Positions 1-12,105 of a stretch of 56,135 nt of DNA are shown in pieces; the first letter of the stretch is position 1, and every line of letters begins with the position of its first letter. A model generated the notes under the pieces. That model was not told the DNA's origin and did not search any database. It saw only the letters and a program-made list of their open reading frames with translations. Source of the stretch: Bigelowiella natans CCMP2755 (lineage: Eukaryota > Cercozoa > Chlorarachniophyceae); the NCBI GenBank assembly GCA_000320545.1, contig ADNK01002391.1, positions 1-56,135 on the forward strand, read 5' to 3'. The position numbers and the translations under genes were made by a program.

Positions 1-93
1 TAACCCTAACCCTAACCCTAACCCTAACCCTAACCCTAACCCTAACCCTAACCCTAACCCTAACCCTAACCCTAACCCTAACCCTAACCCTAA
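1..93. repeat. Telomere, (CCCTAA)n
   Basis: About fifteen perfect CCCTAA units run from base 1, so the left edge is a physical chromosome end. The G-rich strand reads TTAGGG, the type found in animals, fungi and many protists. The array stops sharply at about position 93, with no interstitial copies seen further in. Confidence 0.98.
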
Positions 94-1460
94 ACTGGTC
101 CTGACTTGTTCTCCTCGTTTTATCCCTGGTCCCAATGCTGATCCCGGTGCTCATCCCACCCCTCACCCCAATCCTGGTCCAAACTCCTCACCAAAAACCG
201 TGACTTTGACCCTCATCCAAGCTCTGACCTGAAACCCTCACCACTCCATGTGACTTTGGTTCTCACTTTTGCCCTGAAAAAAACCCTTGTCGATTTTTGT
301 GACCAGTTTCCCTCACTTTGACCCTCGTTTCGACCGTCACTTTGGTCGTCGCTTTGGTCGTGGCCCAGGAGAAAACCCCAACCCTGAACCTGACCCCCAA
401 ACCTGACCCCCAAACCTGACCCTCAAACCTGACCCCCAAACCTGACCCCCAAACCTGACCCCCAAACCTGACCCCCACTCAAACTCTGAGTCGCTGAATG
501 GAGCGTTTGTGTTTGAATCAAAAATTGAGGGTTTGCAAAGTCACAAAAAAAAATGCAAAGCCGCATGCAAAGCCGGAAGTGCCATGCCTAGCACAAGCGC
601 GCGCCCAACCCATCACGTTTGAGTGTTTTCTAGCGTCACCTGGAGTGGTGTCGCTGACAAATGCATCGTTTGTGCTGGGTGGGTTTGTTTGTTTTGGAAT
701 TGATTTTGTTTTGCCGACCTGTCGATTCAGGTCATTGCAATGCAAATGACATCTCAAGCAAGATTTGCATGCACATGTGTGTTGGGCGCGATGTCAGTTG
801 TCCACAATCCGTGAACTTCTTAACTTCAGTGATTGATCACAAAGGTGCAATTTTCGCGTGCAATGACGTGCATGACCGAACATGCTTGCCACATCGAATC
901 ACAATGAGCACGCGCAACGTGCACAGAACATCACAACATCAATGCCTAGATGACTGGATGAACTAAGGGGAAGAAGTGTTAAACGTCGAACAATGTCATC
1001 AGAAGTTGCTTCTTGATCGGGCACTTCATTCAAATGAATCCGCATGATGAATGGCACATCTGTACTTTTCTAGCTTTTAGCTGTGCGCACGCACATTAAA
1101 GGTGATTCATTTGAGAAATTCGTAACCAGAGAGATATGCAATTAACAAGCCAAAAAATCCAGGAAGAATCTGCAGAGAAATCGTTATGCTGTCAAATTGG
1201 TGTACTCCAATGGTCTGAAATGCGTTACCAATCCAGCTGCCAAAGAAACGAGAAATGGGACATCGTTTCTCTGTCCTATTGTTTCTAGCATGCTAAATCA
1301 ATTCAAAGAAACAAAACAGTCAAGCACGGTTTCGAAAAAGGAAAGAAACTAGATCTTGTATGGATTACTCTTCTCTTGCTTGTATTCTCTTCCGAACATT
1401 GTTATCCACTTGTGATGGTTCTGATTGAATATTCACATAATGAGAAACGTTACCAGATTT
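94..1460. other. Subtelomeric spacer, no gene recognised
   Basis: Positions 94-480 are a degenerate, strand-asymmetric C/T-rich tract with many CCC and CTGAC words that look like diverged telomere-like sequence. Positions 500-1460 are ordinary unique sequence with few microsatellites and with words such as GCATGC and ACATGT. Open frames at 498-749 and 661-966 have no start context or recognisable domain and were not called. A short (CTA)n tract lies at about 1579-1614, inside the neighbouring gene. Confidence 0.7.
386..476. repeat. Subtelomeric 13-bp satellite
   Basis: About seven near-perfect tandem copies of a 13-bp unit, CCTGACCCCCAAA, with one T-for-C variant. It sits at the inner end of the C-rich tract that follows the telomere. 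The unit keeps the C-rich/A-rich strand bias of the telomere but is a distinct sequence. Confidence 0.9.
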
Positions 1461-1892
1461 TCAACGTGAAACAATACGAAAGCTCCTGCCAGCGTCGTAT
1501 CCACCTTCCCGGAGTGACCTTGGACACAGAATGGGAATGGAATTGATAAGGAAAAAAGGTAAAACATCGAAGCGATTACACTACTACTACTACTGCTACT
1601 ACTACCACTACTACCTTGGTGCAGGCTGAGTAGGATCAGGATCTTGGACAGCTATAACTGTGGTTCTCGATGTTGTCACTCTATAAGGAAAGAATAGTGG
1701 AGTGTGAGGAAATAGAAATTCTGAGCAAAAATTTCATAGATTTATTCAAATATTTATGACCTTATTGCGTCCATTACAAAACGTAGACTGTTTAAGTTGA
1801 ATATGGTTTCATGTGAATCAAATCGTACATCGAGTACATGTCCATACACATTTCACAACGTATCATATTATCATCATCATCGTTAAAATCAT

Positions 1893-1932
<40 letters not shown>

Positions 1933-2136
1933 TGTGACCTTGTATTATCTTGAATATCCCATACTACATCTGGCCCTTGAATAGGATCCGAAATTGCAAG
2001 AAGTCGTTGCCCTTTTAATGAATGGTAGCATCACCCAATAACTTGCATTGCTATTATAAAATACTTTCATCATCATCATCATCATGTTTAGTACCTGGTT
2101 TTAGACCAAGGGGCTTCTGCACTACCTAACGGTAGT

Positions 2137-2169
<33 letters not shown>

Positions 2170-2202
2170 CCGCCAACAGTATTATATTTATACGTTGTGT
2201 AC

Positions 2203-2242
<40 letters not shown>

Positions 2243-2401
2243 ATTTGTTTTATTGTGCATATTTATCGAGAGATTTGCGATGTAAGGTAGGTATAATTAT
2301 CGTACATGTCATCTCTCTCACACATTCCTCTAATAAAAACAATACTAGGGTGTACGATTGTTCCAACTTGTACAGTTTTACTAAAACGATGAGTGGGAAG
2401 C

Positions 2402-2447
<46 letters not shown>

Positions 2448-3370
2448 CGAGAGAGAAAGAGAGAAAGAGAGACAGGTGTTACTTCCGATTCGCACAGCAT
2501 CGATTAGAATGATATTTTTTCCCTAGAAAAATACATGCAGCAGGTGTGCTGTAAGACATTTGTATATAGCAAAGAACACAGATAATGGGGAGAAGAAGAT
2601 TTGATGTGAATAAAGAAAAGGAAACAAAAGAAGAATATGTACTCATCATTACACCATAACACAACCTGCAAGTTTGCGGGTTGGAATCTCACAGACTTTC
2701 GTAGGGTCTGAGTATCGATGGCGATCTGCTTAAATTGCCAAGAATTATGATGCTGATTGATTGATGGGAGCAGCAGCAGCCTAAATATGTTTACCGTTTT
2801 CCGATTTGACTGATCCTCTGGTGATTGTTGCTGTGGCGGTGGTGTTGAAGACTCTGGTAATGACTTGTCGTCTTGCACTCCTTCACTAGGAAGTGGTAAG
2901 GAGGAAGGAGGACAAAGAGGAAGTAGGAGGATTATCAAGTAATTGAAACAAGTCATATCAACACAATCTCAAATAGCCAAATTCATCGATGGGCGTTTCC
3001 ATGTAAGTCTGTTTCGTGTTAAGAGCAGCAAGAGCACGTACGATGATGGAGATTACCGCATGCTATTGGAAGTTGTAGAAGATTTGCGGTTGTTCCTCCT
3101 CAATGCAAGATGATGCGGCAATACGATGATGTCTTTGGAGGAAATACGATGATGAGGCATTCGACGAATGTTATTGCAGGAAAGTAGAGGAAAAGAAGGT
3201 GATACTCGCAATAATTGTAAACGAGAATGCGGTGCTCTTAGGCTGGAACCCATGACATACGACGCTGGTCGAAAGTAGAAGCTGTTTACAACTATTGTCA
3301 TCGCAACGAACAGAAAGACGGTTGCCACGGCCGGCATACGTTGCTGGGCCCAAGCCCCCATTTTCCTCAT
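1461..3370 (-). CDS. Telomere-adjacent signal-anchor protein, unidentified (218 aa)
   Basis: Six exons can be joined in phase on the minus strand: 3370-3057, 2880-2795, 2725-2666, 2011-1939, 1680-1615 and 1518-1461, ending in TGA. They total 657 nt, exactly 219 codons. The N-terminus has a basic start followed by a hydrophobic stretch (MPAVATVFLFVAMTIVVNSF), which is a signal anchor or signal peptide. The rest includes the segments IPTRKLAGQRLLAISDPIQG and SREGGYDAGRSF-like C-terminal residues (read as SLREGGYDAGRSFRIVSR). I do not recognise the family. The reading frame in exons 2 and 3 was chosen because every exon junction then keeps phase. A different frame of exon 2 is also open, so the middle is less certain. 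It shares a 313-bp divergent spacer with the TRM11 gene. Confidence 0.6.
1895..1928. repeat. (TA)n microsatellite
   Basis: About 16 TA units in an intron of the telomere-adjacent gene, just downstream (in gene orientation) of the exon ending at 1939. A (CAT)n tract lies beside it at about 1870. Confidence 0.85.
2140..2446. repeat. Intron packed with (TAG)n, (GT)n and (GA)n
   Basis: The intron between exons 3 and 4 of the telomere-adjacent gene carries (TAG)n at about 2142-2169, (GT)n at about 2205-2239 and (GA)n at about 2404-2446. It shows in one intron the repeat mix found throughout the window. Open frames across it are repeat artefacts. Confidence 0.9.
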
Positions 3371-3683
3371 CGCTATTGAGGAAGGAAGACTACAGAATTT
3401 CGTTCTGTTTTTTGTTCTTTCGTTTGTTCTCTTCGAGGGGATGGGTGCTCTTTTAGGACACGTGTCAGTCCGAGCCGGATGATCAGAAATGATGTTACAT
3501 GTTGTTGGTTATGTTGTTGTTATTTTGTGAAATATTGTTGAACCGAATAGTACTAATATCATTCTCATTTCATGATGATGATGATAAGGTGATTCATGCT
3601 GAACTGTTGATTATTAATGAAATTAGTTTTTCTATTATATAGATGTTTCCAGTGCTAAAAATGTTCTAAATTAATCATATTTC
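3371..3683. promoter_or_regulatory. Divergent promoter spacer (unidentified gene / TRM11)
   Basis: The 313 bp between two gene starts pointing away from each other must hold both promoters. It has a T-rich stretch at 3400-3425, a short G run near 3437, repeated TGTTGTT at 3505-3535 and a short (ATG)n. No clear TATA element was seen. The role is inferred from gene orientation only. Confidence 0.5.
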
Positions 3684-5996
3684 ATGGAGGTAAGCGGCAT
3701 GGAGTTCCTTGTGCAACAGGTATGGGGAGGACCTAAGAGCTTTGCGGTGAGTCTTGAACATCTTGGCGAAGAAAGAAATCATCAACTCACGGGACCAAAT
3801 CAACTTAAAGGATTTTCGTTTCGCGGAACTTAATTCTGTGGCGGAGATGGTGGGAGCGGCCTCACCTGTGATTGATGAGAAGAATGTTGACGTCGGCTCG
3901 CCGTTCGTGATGGTCTAATTTCCTTTTCATGGGCGAATAATGCTACTCTCTTATTCTTCCTAATGATCATTGAAGGCACGACTTGACAGTATTGAAATGG
4001 CTACCGAAGTAGCTAAACGGTGTGTCATGATAAAGAATATCCACGAAGTCTGGGGGAATGGAGATTCAGTAATACATGAGATAGATGTAGTAAACTGGTA
4101 GTTGTGGTTTATATGTTTTTTGTTGAATTTGTCCGATCTATTAGCTCGAAGCAGCGCTTAAGAAAGCCAAAACATATGTTGAAGAAGTAAGTTATTTTTC
4201 ACCAGATGAGTCTGGTATGTTCAGAATCAAATCGCAATAATAAACTATTCTTAGAACAAGGCACATGTTGACCGCTTCATGCATAATGAAACATTTGCCG
4301 TACGTGTCAACGGTTTCGGTCACACGTACTCAGTACAAGAACAAAGAAAGGTGATGGAACCTTTCCTACAGCTTGGATGGACTGCAAAGGTAGGTGATTA
4401 CTATTATTATTACCAATGAGAGAGACCACCAGCACCTCAACACCCCAGCACCACCACCACTACTACTACTGCTGCTACAACTCTACTTACCAACCATTCT
4501 GGAACCTACTACCAGCTTTCCCTGCAGTAGCAAGTTATCTCACCCTCTTTGTTTTATTTCCCTGCTTCTATCACCATGACTTAGGTTAATTTGAAGAACC
4601 CAAAAAACATATTTTGGGTGTTTACCGATCATGGACATCAAGAAGGGCATTTCAAGACCGCAGGGAATAGTCCATCAAAGGCAGCAATACTAATAAAAGA
4701 AAAATAAATTAACCCCTCACAACTAGTATGATTGTTCAAAATAAGTAGTATGAAATGTTGGTGCTCTTGTTCAGGTCTGGTTTTGCAGACAAATAAGCGA
4801 AGGGATGAGAAGCATGGGTACTACAACTTGTTTTAACATTATTTTCCTTATCAACTATTTAAGAGAGAGGTCGGGTAGTCGTAGTAGGTTGCTCCCATCA
4901 AGTTGAATGCCTTCTTCTTCTTCTTCTTCTTCTTCTTCTTCTTCTCCTTTTATGCCATCTGACAGGAGTATTACCCTTCTTCTTCTTCTTCTTCTTCTTC
5001 TTCTTTTATGCCATCAACAGGAGTATTACCCCGCTTTTCATTGAAGACGAGACCGTTTATAGGACCAACCTCTACATGTAATAATACTAATACTACTAAT
5101 AATAATAATAAGAAGAAGAAATGTCGAGGCAAACTGAATCACACTTGATTTTACCAAACAATATTCGAATGTATGCGTAATCTAAGGTGCAGAACTAGCA
5201 TTTCTTATGGCAAATCAAGGACAAGTAATATTATATCATCATCCAATACTTGTTACTTAGTTCAGTCGGCCTTTTCATTTATAAAAGCAATTCAGATTTT
5301 TCTTATTATTCTTTTGCACATGATGATTTTATCATGAATGAATGACTCTACTACTTTTGATTAGGTTCGAAATGGATCTTTGGTGTTTGACCCGTTCGTA
5401 GGTAAACATATTGCATTTTCACAAATAAAGCAGCAGCAGCAGCAGCAGTAGTAGTAGCAGCAGCAGCTCCAAAATCAATTAAGGAAATTTGTACCAACAA
5501 ATGCAAGCAGGACAGCGATGAAAATAGTTGATTTTGTTGTACGAGGTGATAATGTGGTTTATTAAGATCGAATTTGAGCTCGATGGTTGATGTTTTAGGG
5601 ACTGCATCTCTTCTTGTGGCTTCTAGTTATTTTGGTATCATTACAACTTGGAATATAAAGAGAAATTATTTATTTATTCCAGCAATATTTTTGTAAGAAA
5701 ACTTTAGTGTCATTCATTTGTGAACAACTTTCTCTAGCTTTCATGTGTTCTTATTTGATCCTTACTAATTCTGATAATTCATTAACTTCCCTTTGATGTT
5801 TCAGGAGCTTTTTGTGTTGGCATGGATAGGGATTACTGTCTTTTACATAGTAAAGTACACAAGGTGAGTTGAAGTTGTGAGCGTATGATATACATACTTC
5901 TGAGTGAATAAAAGATCTAGTTGTTAAATTAAATAAGATTTATATAAAATATAGAATTTTAATTATAATACGCACACACACACACACACACACACT

Positions 5997-6044
<48 letters not shown>

Positions 6045-6249
6045 TTTACATGTAATATTCATCATTGTCTATTTGTTCTATTGCTGTGCAAATTTGTGTA
6101 TTATCGGCTGTAAGCTGGTGCAGTTGCCAAATTGTGACTAATTGGGATGTGTTTGATTTTTACATTAGCCAAAAGCACGACAGAAAGACCTTTTCGTCAA
6201 CTTCAAGTTTGTACAATTTCAACTGTTGATTATGATTAATTTAGCTTAG

Positions 6250-6298
<49 letters not shown>

Positions 6299-6434
6299 CA
6301 AGTTTTGACAAAGAAGTTAAATGATGTAGAGAATGAGGTTGTAAATGATCATTTGCATATTGTTATATTAGGTACTATGGCCTAGGAAAACCGGAGATAG
6401 TGTGCGGGGACAATGCATTTCCACCATGGTAGTG

Positions 6435-6465
<31 letters not shown>

Positions 6466-6481
6466 TAGTGGTGGCAGTAGT

Positions 6482-6512
<31 letters not shown>

Positions 6513-7554
6513 TAGCAGTGTAGTAGTGGTGGTTGAGTGTAGGAGTAATAGTGGTAGTAGCAGTGTAGTAGTGGTGGTTGAGTGTAGTAGTAGTAATAGT
6601 GGTAGTAGCATTGGCAGCAACACCAGCAATAGAAGGTATAGTACGATCAACACTAGCAAACACATCCTTTCCTGCATCATTTTCATCATAATCATCATCA
6701 TCATCATCATCATCATCACCATCATCATCATTAGCGACTGAGATTATCATGATGATGATCATCATTGTTATTAGGGTACAGAGAGAAATGGTGGATGCAA
6801 TAATATGCGATCCACCTTATGGAGTGCGTGCAGGAGCCCGGAGGTGACCTGCTACCTTAGATTTTCATCCTCACGTTACTACAAGCGTTAGAATGAATAG
6901 TAGTACCGTTTTCACTGCGGATGGTACACTATCATCATTATTTTTAAGTATTTCCTCCTGCGCCTCCTCCCACTACTGCTACTGCTACAACTATTATTAA
7001 ATTAGTATTATTGTTGCTTTTATTCATTCGATTAACAGAACAGGGAGTCGTAAGGCTCATCAAGGCAAGAAAGTATGTTAAAGATGACAATAATACGATT
7101 GCTCCAATAATATTAAGAAGTGATGGTGAATGTAGATCATGATAAAAAGTTATTCTAATTTGTGTGTTGTAGGCCAATGATGTAGACATATGGAAGTATG
7201 GTAAGAAGCATGTACCATCATCAATCCCATACCCAGGTCATATATTCAGTACTCACTCCTGAGTAGTATTAACCTGCTGTAGCAGCAAACGTTACAAATT
7301 TTAATGTACAATCAAGGCATTTTATCATGAGCCCCTTATGATAATATAGTTGAGGACGTTATGGCGGATTTGCTGGATGTTGCGGCTGAGTATTTGGTAA
7401 TAATAGTTAGTGTATTAATGGTAGTAGTAGCAGTAGTAGTAGTTCATTTTTATGAAACAAATCATAGTAAATAAATGATGATGAGATAATCTTGTATGGC
7501 ACTGACCCAAGAAAAAATATATATATCGGATGCGTAATAAGAATATGATTCTTT

Positions 7555-7589
<35 letters not shown>

Positions 7590-8491
7590 TTTGTTCACTT
7601 TGTCATCATAAGACATACGTGCACGGTAGTAGTAGTAGGAGTAGTATCTTTATACTTAGTCATGAGACATAAGTGCATGTGGTGAGCATCTTTCTAACTG
7701 TACTATGCGCTGCTTAGGTATTGGGTGGCCGTTTGGTTTATTTGCTTCCAACAGTCGGTAAATTCTACTGCTTACTCGTCTTAAGCCGCTTTCTTTCCCA
7801 CTTTCTTCTTTCTCTTCTTCTTCTTCTTCTTCTTCTTCTTCAACATGATGATGAGTTCAATCTAAAAGCGTCCTTGCCACCGCCCAGCCAATCCTTAGTA
7901 CACTACTACTTCTTCTTCTATTACTACTATTACCATGCAGGTGACTTCGATTCGTCAAAACTGCCGACACATCCTTGTTTATCATTGATAGCACATTCCT
8001 CTCAGGTAGATTCAGGATGCTTCTCTTTTAGTTATGCCGATGATGAGTATTAAATTCTTCCACATTGCTACTGCTTCACCGATTTTGTTAGGCCCTAACA
8101 GGTGGGTTTGACCGCCGTTGTATAACTATGAAAAAGAGCAGAAAATGGGAACCTTCACTAAAAGCTACGAGGAGGGTATGCACAAGACATTAACAACCAC
8201 ACTTGTTCATTACATCGCACTTTACGTTGTTGAATCATTCAAATCTTGCTTGTTACACAGGATAAATCCTCTGAGCCGGCTCCGTGCTACGCCGACGTGG
8301 CAGCTCATGTATTTAGAAAGCAACCATCGGCTTCTACGTCAACAAAAGGTGAAGAAAGAAAGAAGCAGTATGAGAAAAAAGAAGATATAGATCCCCGAGA
8401 GAAACGAGAAAAGTCTTCAGAGATTTATAAGGTCAACAACAGCGAAGGTCTTCCACTTACTAACCCATCGAAAAAGATGAGACAATCATGA
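3684..8491 (+). CDS. TRM11: tRNA (guanine-N2) methyltransferase, TRM11/TRMT11 type
   Basis: Predicted catalytic subunit of the Trm11-Trm112 complex, which makes N2-methylguanosine at position 10 of tRNA. Many small exons were read by order and resemblance to the family. The N-terminal THUMP-like part includes DFRFAELNSVAEMVGA (exon 3772-3912), NIHEVWGNGDS (3976-4068), exon 4145-4186, exon 4255-4389, and VNLKNPKNIFWVF from 4585. The methyltransferase part has LKTRPFIGPTS (about 5042), FLMANQGQ (5202), the SAM-binding VFDPFVGTASLLVAS (split near 5400 and 5598), the catalytic motif IICDPPYGVRAGARR (about 6798), IWKYGKKHVPSS (7185) and LGGRLVYLLPTVG (7720). The last exon, 8246-8491, ends in TGA with a Lys/Glu-rich tail. 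The start at 3684 or 3699 is uncertain, as are some small-exon borders. The order of motifs leaves little doubt about the family. Confidence 0.93.
4909..5031. repeat. (CTT)n with a tandemly duplicated flank
   Basis: Two (CTT)n runs (about 4911-4945 and 4976-5002) are each followed by nearly the same 30-bp flank beginning CTTTTATGCCATC (about 4947 and 5003). The block was duplicated with its microsatellite, period about 56 bp. It lies in a TRM11 intron. Confidence 0.85.
5972..6297. repeat. (CA)n and two long (TA)n tracts
   Basis: (CA)n at about 5972-5998 runs into (TA)n at about 5999-6039, and another (TA)n occupies about 6253-6297. All are intronic in TRM11 and flank the exon at about 6171 that encodes KARQKDLFVNFK. 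Confidence 0.9.
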
Positions 8492-9197
8492 CTATTATGT
8501 CAATGCTCAAATGCGTGTAATATGTGAGTGACTTATTTAGTGCACAAACACAGTTGTGTTTGACGCATCATAACACGCTATGGTTGCTGAACAACGAACA
8601 TGCATGAAACCTGCCTGTTCTGATGACGGTGTGTATATGAAGCAATAAGTAAGTATTCTAATGCTGCACTCCTCAGCATGCATCTGTACTGAAGAGCAAA
8701 ATACGTGTGCGTATATCAGAGCCTAGCTAGCGTGATTACCTATAGCGCTTCTTTTACCACCCATTAAGATAGTACGCGCTATTGCCACAACATGCGCCAA
8801 TGCAGCACTACAGGTGCAAAATTTATCGCATTGGATTTTTTATGTGATGTGTAAATGATTATTAGAAATAGCAAGCTAGCAAGAATCCTGCACAAAATGT
8901 ATGTTGATTTCGCATCGGACACTTCCATGCAGGTGGTCATATTACTTAAGGATCATGCGTATGCATAGACGACTACTCCCTCGCTATCTACTAGCTATGT
9001 GATAACAATGTATCTTGAAAATCAATATTTGGTTAAAAAATCGTATGAATGATTGCATCATCCTCAAATATATTTTGATATTGATAAAGAAAATCGAAAA
9101 ATCTTGGCTGATAGACCCTTTCACAATATTCGTATAAAGATTTAATATATTTAGACGATGGTTTCCAACCAACATTGTTATTTTAATGTTTCAGTTA
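8492..9197. other. Convergent intergenic spacer, repeat-poor
   Basis: This 706 bp lies between the 3' ends of TRM11 and the thioredoxin-like gene. Microsatellites are almost absent. The sequence has words such as AACATGCATGAA, CACGCTATGG, CTAGCTAGCG and GCATGCATC. The minus-strand open frame at 8984-9175 is AT-rich and has no recognisable feature. No RNA gene was seen. Transcript ends for both neighbours must lie here. Confidence 0.6.
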
Positions 9198-10261
9198 TTA
9201 CAGCTTGTTGTCCTTTTCCTCCATTCTATCCTCCCATATTTTGAGTACTTTTCGTATTCTCATTTTAGTTGCAGCTTTGGAAAAATAGCCAGTAACTCGG
9301 GGAATGATGTCCTAGTAGGAAAAACATGCATGGGTATATTATACGATGCACATCGTTTGTGAAAGTAGAAGACAAATATACAAATGCATGGCTATGTTAT
9401 ATGATGCACATCGTTTGTGAAAGTAGTTGACAAATATACAACGCCATTGCATAATGATATATATAATATAAATATATATATATGTCAGCCCATATTTGTC
9501 TTTAATATGAGCCCGTATACACTATTATAAATGTGTGTTAGTGTCCATCACTACCTTTTCGTCTGGATCTAAAAATCTGATTACTGGTTCACCCCATTGC
9601 TTTTCTCCCATTTTTGCAACGATCTTTTTGTCATGTCCACCTATTGCACAATTGTGTGAATTGTTAAATTATATCTTACTTTTACATTATATTGATTGAT
9701 CACCTGCAGTATTATTTTGTATAAGTAGTGGGACAAATTCACCTTTTGGATGAAATCTTAAATTAAGTTAATACTTTATCTAAGACAATGACTACGTACT
9801 CTCCAACTGCCTGACGAGTTCCATATCGCTGAAGACCATCTTTCCCATCCATCGGCACTTCTTCCCTCCTGGAATATCCTACCAAAATGCGATTGAATAT
9901 ATACATTTCTGCAAACTAGTTTTGATATTTTAGTGGGATAATCTTCTCTCATGGCTTAAGGTCAATCTATCCAAATTTGTGTTTCATACAATTACTAGCA
10001 TGAAGACTGGGCTTCCGCCTTTCAGCTGAGGCTGAAAAGGCATTATCAAACTCTGAGCCTCGCATCCATTTAACTAGGCCTAGTTCTTTATCTTGTTCCT
10101 TTATAAAAATTAAAATAATGTTTGGATTCGCCTTGATCAATCCACACATTTCGGATGATTGCCTTTCTTTGGCGCATGTCCTCCTTTTCTGCATGCTCCG
10201 CCTCGAGCATCTCCGCCATCTTCCGTGCTTCTTTGCGGCTTTTACTGTGACTACAACCCAT
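9198..10261 (-). CDS. Small thioredoxin-fold protein with N-terminal MGC motif (156 aa)
   Basis: Five exons join in phase on the minus strand: 10261-10148, 10073-9996, 9878-9800, 9640-9555 and 9311-9198, ending in TAA (471 nt). The start MGCSHSKSRKEARKM fits N-myristoylation at Gly2 and palmitoylation at Cys3, so a membrane location is inferred. A charged helix follows, then a thioredoxin-like pattern: a beta strand (GGSPVFML), a motif region DIPGGKKCRWMGKMVFSD, then EPVIRFLDPDEK followed by DIIPRVTGYFSKAATKMRI. That last stretch resembles thioredoxin-like proteins whose second half reads PVVRFLD..DL+PR. The usual CxxC is not intact: only one Cys is visible, in KKCRW. The protein may therefore be redox-inactive or work through a single cysteine. 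The family call is from motif memory, not alignment. Confidence 0.72.
9326..9441. repeat. 58-bp tandem duplication in an intron
   Basis: Two copies, 9326-9383 and 9384-9441, share ATGCATGG, the core GATGCACATCGTTTGTGAAA and GACAAATATACAA, with a few substitutions. They lie in the last intron of the thioredoxin-like gene, immediately before its final exon's acceptor in gene order. This repeat is not microsatellite-based. Confidence 0.9.
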
Positions 10262-10674
10262 AGGATCGTTTGTTTCCCCTTTTCCTTCTTCTTCTTCTTC
10301 TTCTTCTTCTTCTTCTTCTTCTTCCTGGATGATTGGGGGTTGCGCGGTAGTCTTTGTTGTGCTCTTCTTCTCTTGATGATTTAGACTACCGGCATCCAGT
10401 AGTAAGTTTTACCAGTGGATGCTTGTCGCAACCCAAGTGTGACCTTCCATTCAAGGAACATTCTTACTTGTACGTGATTGACCTAAGTTTTCATGATCGT
10501 CATCGGTAGTATTGTTGTCGTACTGATAAATTGGATGATGCTATTATTGTCATTAGTACACAAGCGATCTCGTCGAAAACGATGCCTCTCCCTCACCATG
10601 GAAGCTCGCTGATCTCATAGCCTTCCCTTCCTGTCATCGGTGACCCCTGACGACTACGACTGTGGGCACCAGAG
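10262..10674. promoter_or_regulatory. Divergent promoter spacer (thioredoxin-like / S8 protease)
   Basis: The 413 bp between two outward-facing starts contains a (CTT)n run at about 10286-10324 close to the thioredoxin-like start and otherwise unique sequence. The region should include both promoters and 5' untranslated regions. No defined element was recognised. Confidence 0.5.
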
Positions 10675-11920
10675 ATGCGAAATATTCCTATCCAACAATT
10701 GCTGTGGTGGCTCTCTCTCGCCCTCCCCTTAGCAAGCAGCCATGTCGACAGAAATGGGGCCCCGACGGTGACGGGAGAGAGGTATAGCAAACAAAGTCAG
10801 CAGATACACCTGCGCCACCACACCCTTCATGTAAAGAAGGGATTTGGTATGTTGAAAAAGCACCCCAAAGTAATGGAAGACAAAAAACAACATGGTCATT
10901 ATCATGGCAACCATCATCAACACCTTGAGGAATTAATGGGGGGCGTCGATGCAGTCCATCTTCTACCGAAACATATCCGATCAGAATCAAAGCTTAATCT
11001 TCTCCATGCAGATGCCATTAGTTTACACAGTTACCATAATCACACTAAAGCGGCCTGGATTGTGACACTCAAAGGTGCCGAAATAATCAAATATGTTATA
11101 TATTGTTATTCGTATTCTGAGAAGCTTCCTTCCTTTGATGATATGGCCGTTTTTATTGCGAACAATGATTAGGCCCTATTGACACAAGGAAACGAGAGAG
11201 ACTCGAGGAGCACTGCCATAGAAAAATAGCTGGTGTACTAAATAATGAAGGAGATATAGCTGATGCTCATCAGATCTGCTCCATAAGGGCTTATATCCCT
11301 GATAACAGCTTTCTAATCGTGGGACCTATAACCGATTCATTTCATGGTTATCTTCACTCATTTCCTGAAACCATATTTACAACTCTCTTGCATCCAGCCT
11401 ACAAAGCTCACAAATCCCTTCTCGAGAGCCCCGCAGTAACTGAAGAAGCTCAAAACGATTCGATTAGCGATGACGAAGCTAGCAGCAATATTGAGCTAAC
11501 TGCTCATCTTGACTCTTTTCTTGTGCATCATTATTATGGTGGAGGACAGAAGAACTACTTTGTGGCTAAGCTTAAGGAACAATTAATCGCCTCAATACAA
11601 ACTATGAATCTGATGAAAAATGATCATCACAAAACAACTGCCGTCGGTGATACTACGACATTGGGACTAGTACTAAATTCGACAATGTTTCGAGTTATAA
11701 TAACCCCAAAAGCAAGATCCAAATCAATGCCTTCAACCCATAAACGGAGGACGGACAATGTGTCCCATCACCACCACCATCATCATCATCATCATCATGA
11801 AGGCACATACAACTATCACAGGCTCATCATCACAACACCTAAATCCATTGGGGACAAAGTTGTGTATTTTTTAATGAAACAACCTATGGTGCTTACGGTG
11901 ATGAGGAGGAAAAAGGTGAT

Positions 11921-11996
<76 letters not shown>

Positions 11997-12063
11997 GAGA
12001 GAGAGAGAGAGAGAGAAAAAAACAGGGATCCTCATCATCGCAGCAACTACTGATACTACCTAC

Positions 12064-12105
<42 letters not shown>

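Noticed and set aside
1-93. CRISPR-like array or short tandem repeat unrelated to telomeres
   Set aside because: The six-base unit and position at the very end are those of a telomere. There are no spacers, and no CRISPR array was seen anywhere.
6375-6765. Open frames of 118 and 127 codons on the minus strand
   Set aside because: They are translations of (TAG)n and (ATC)n microsatellites inside a TRM11 intron and overlap each other in different frames.
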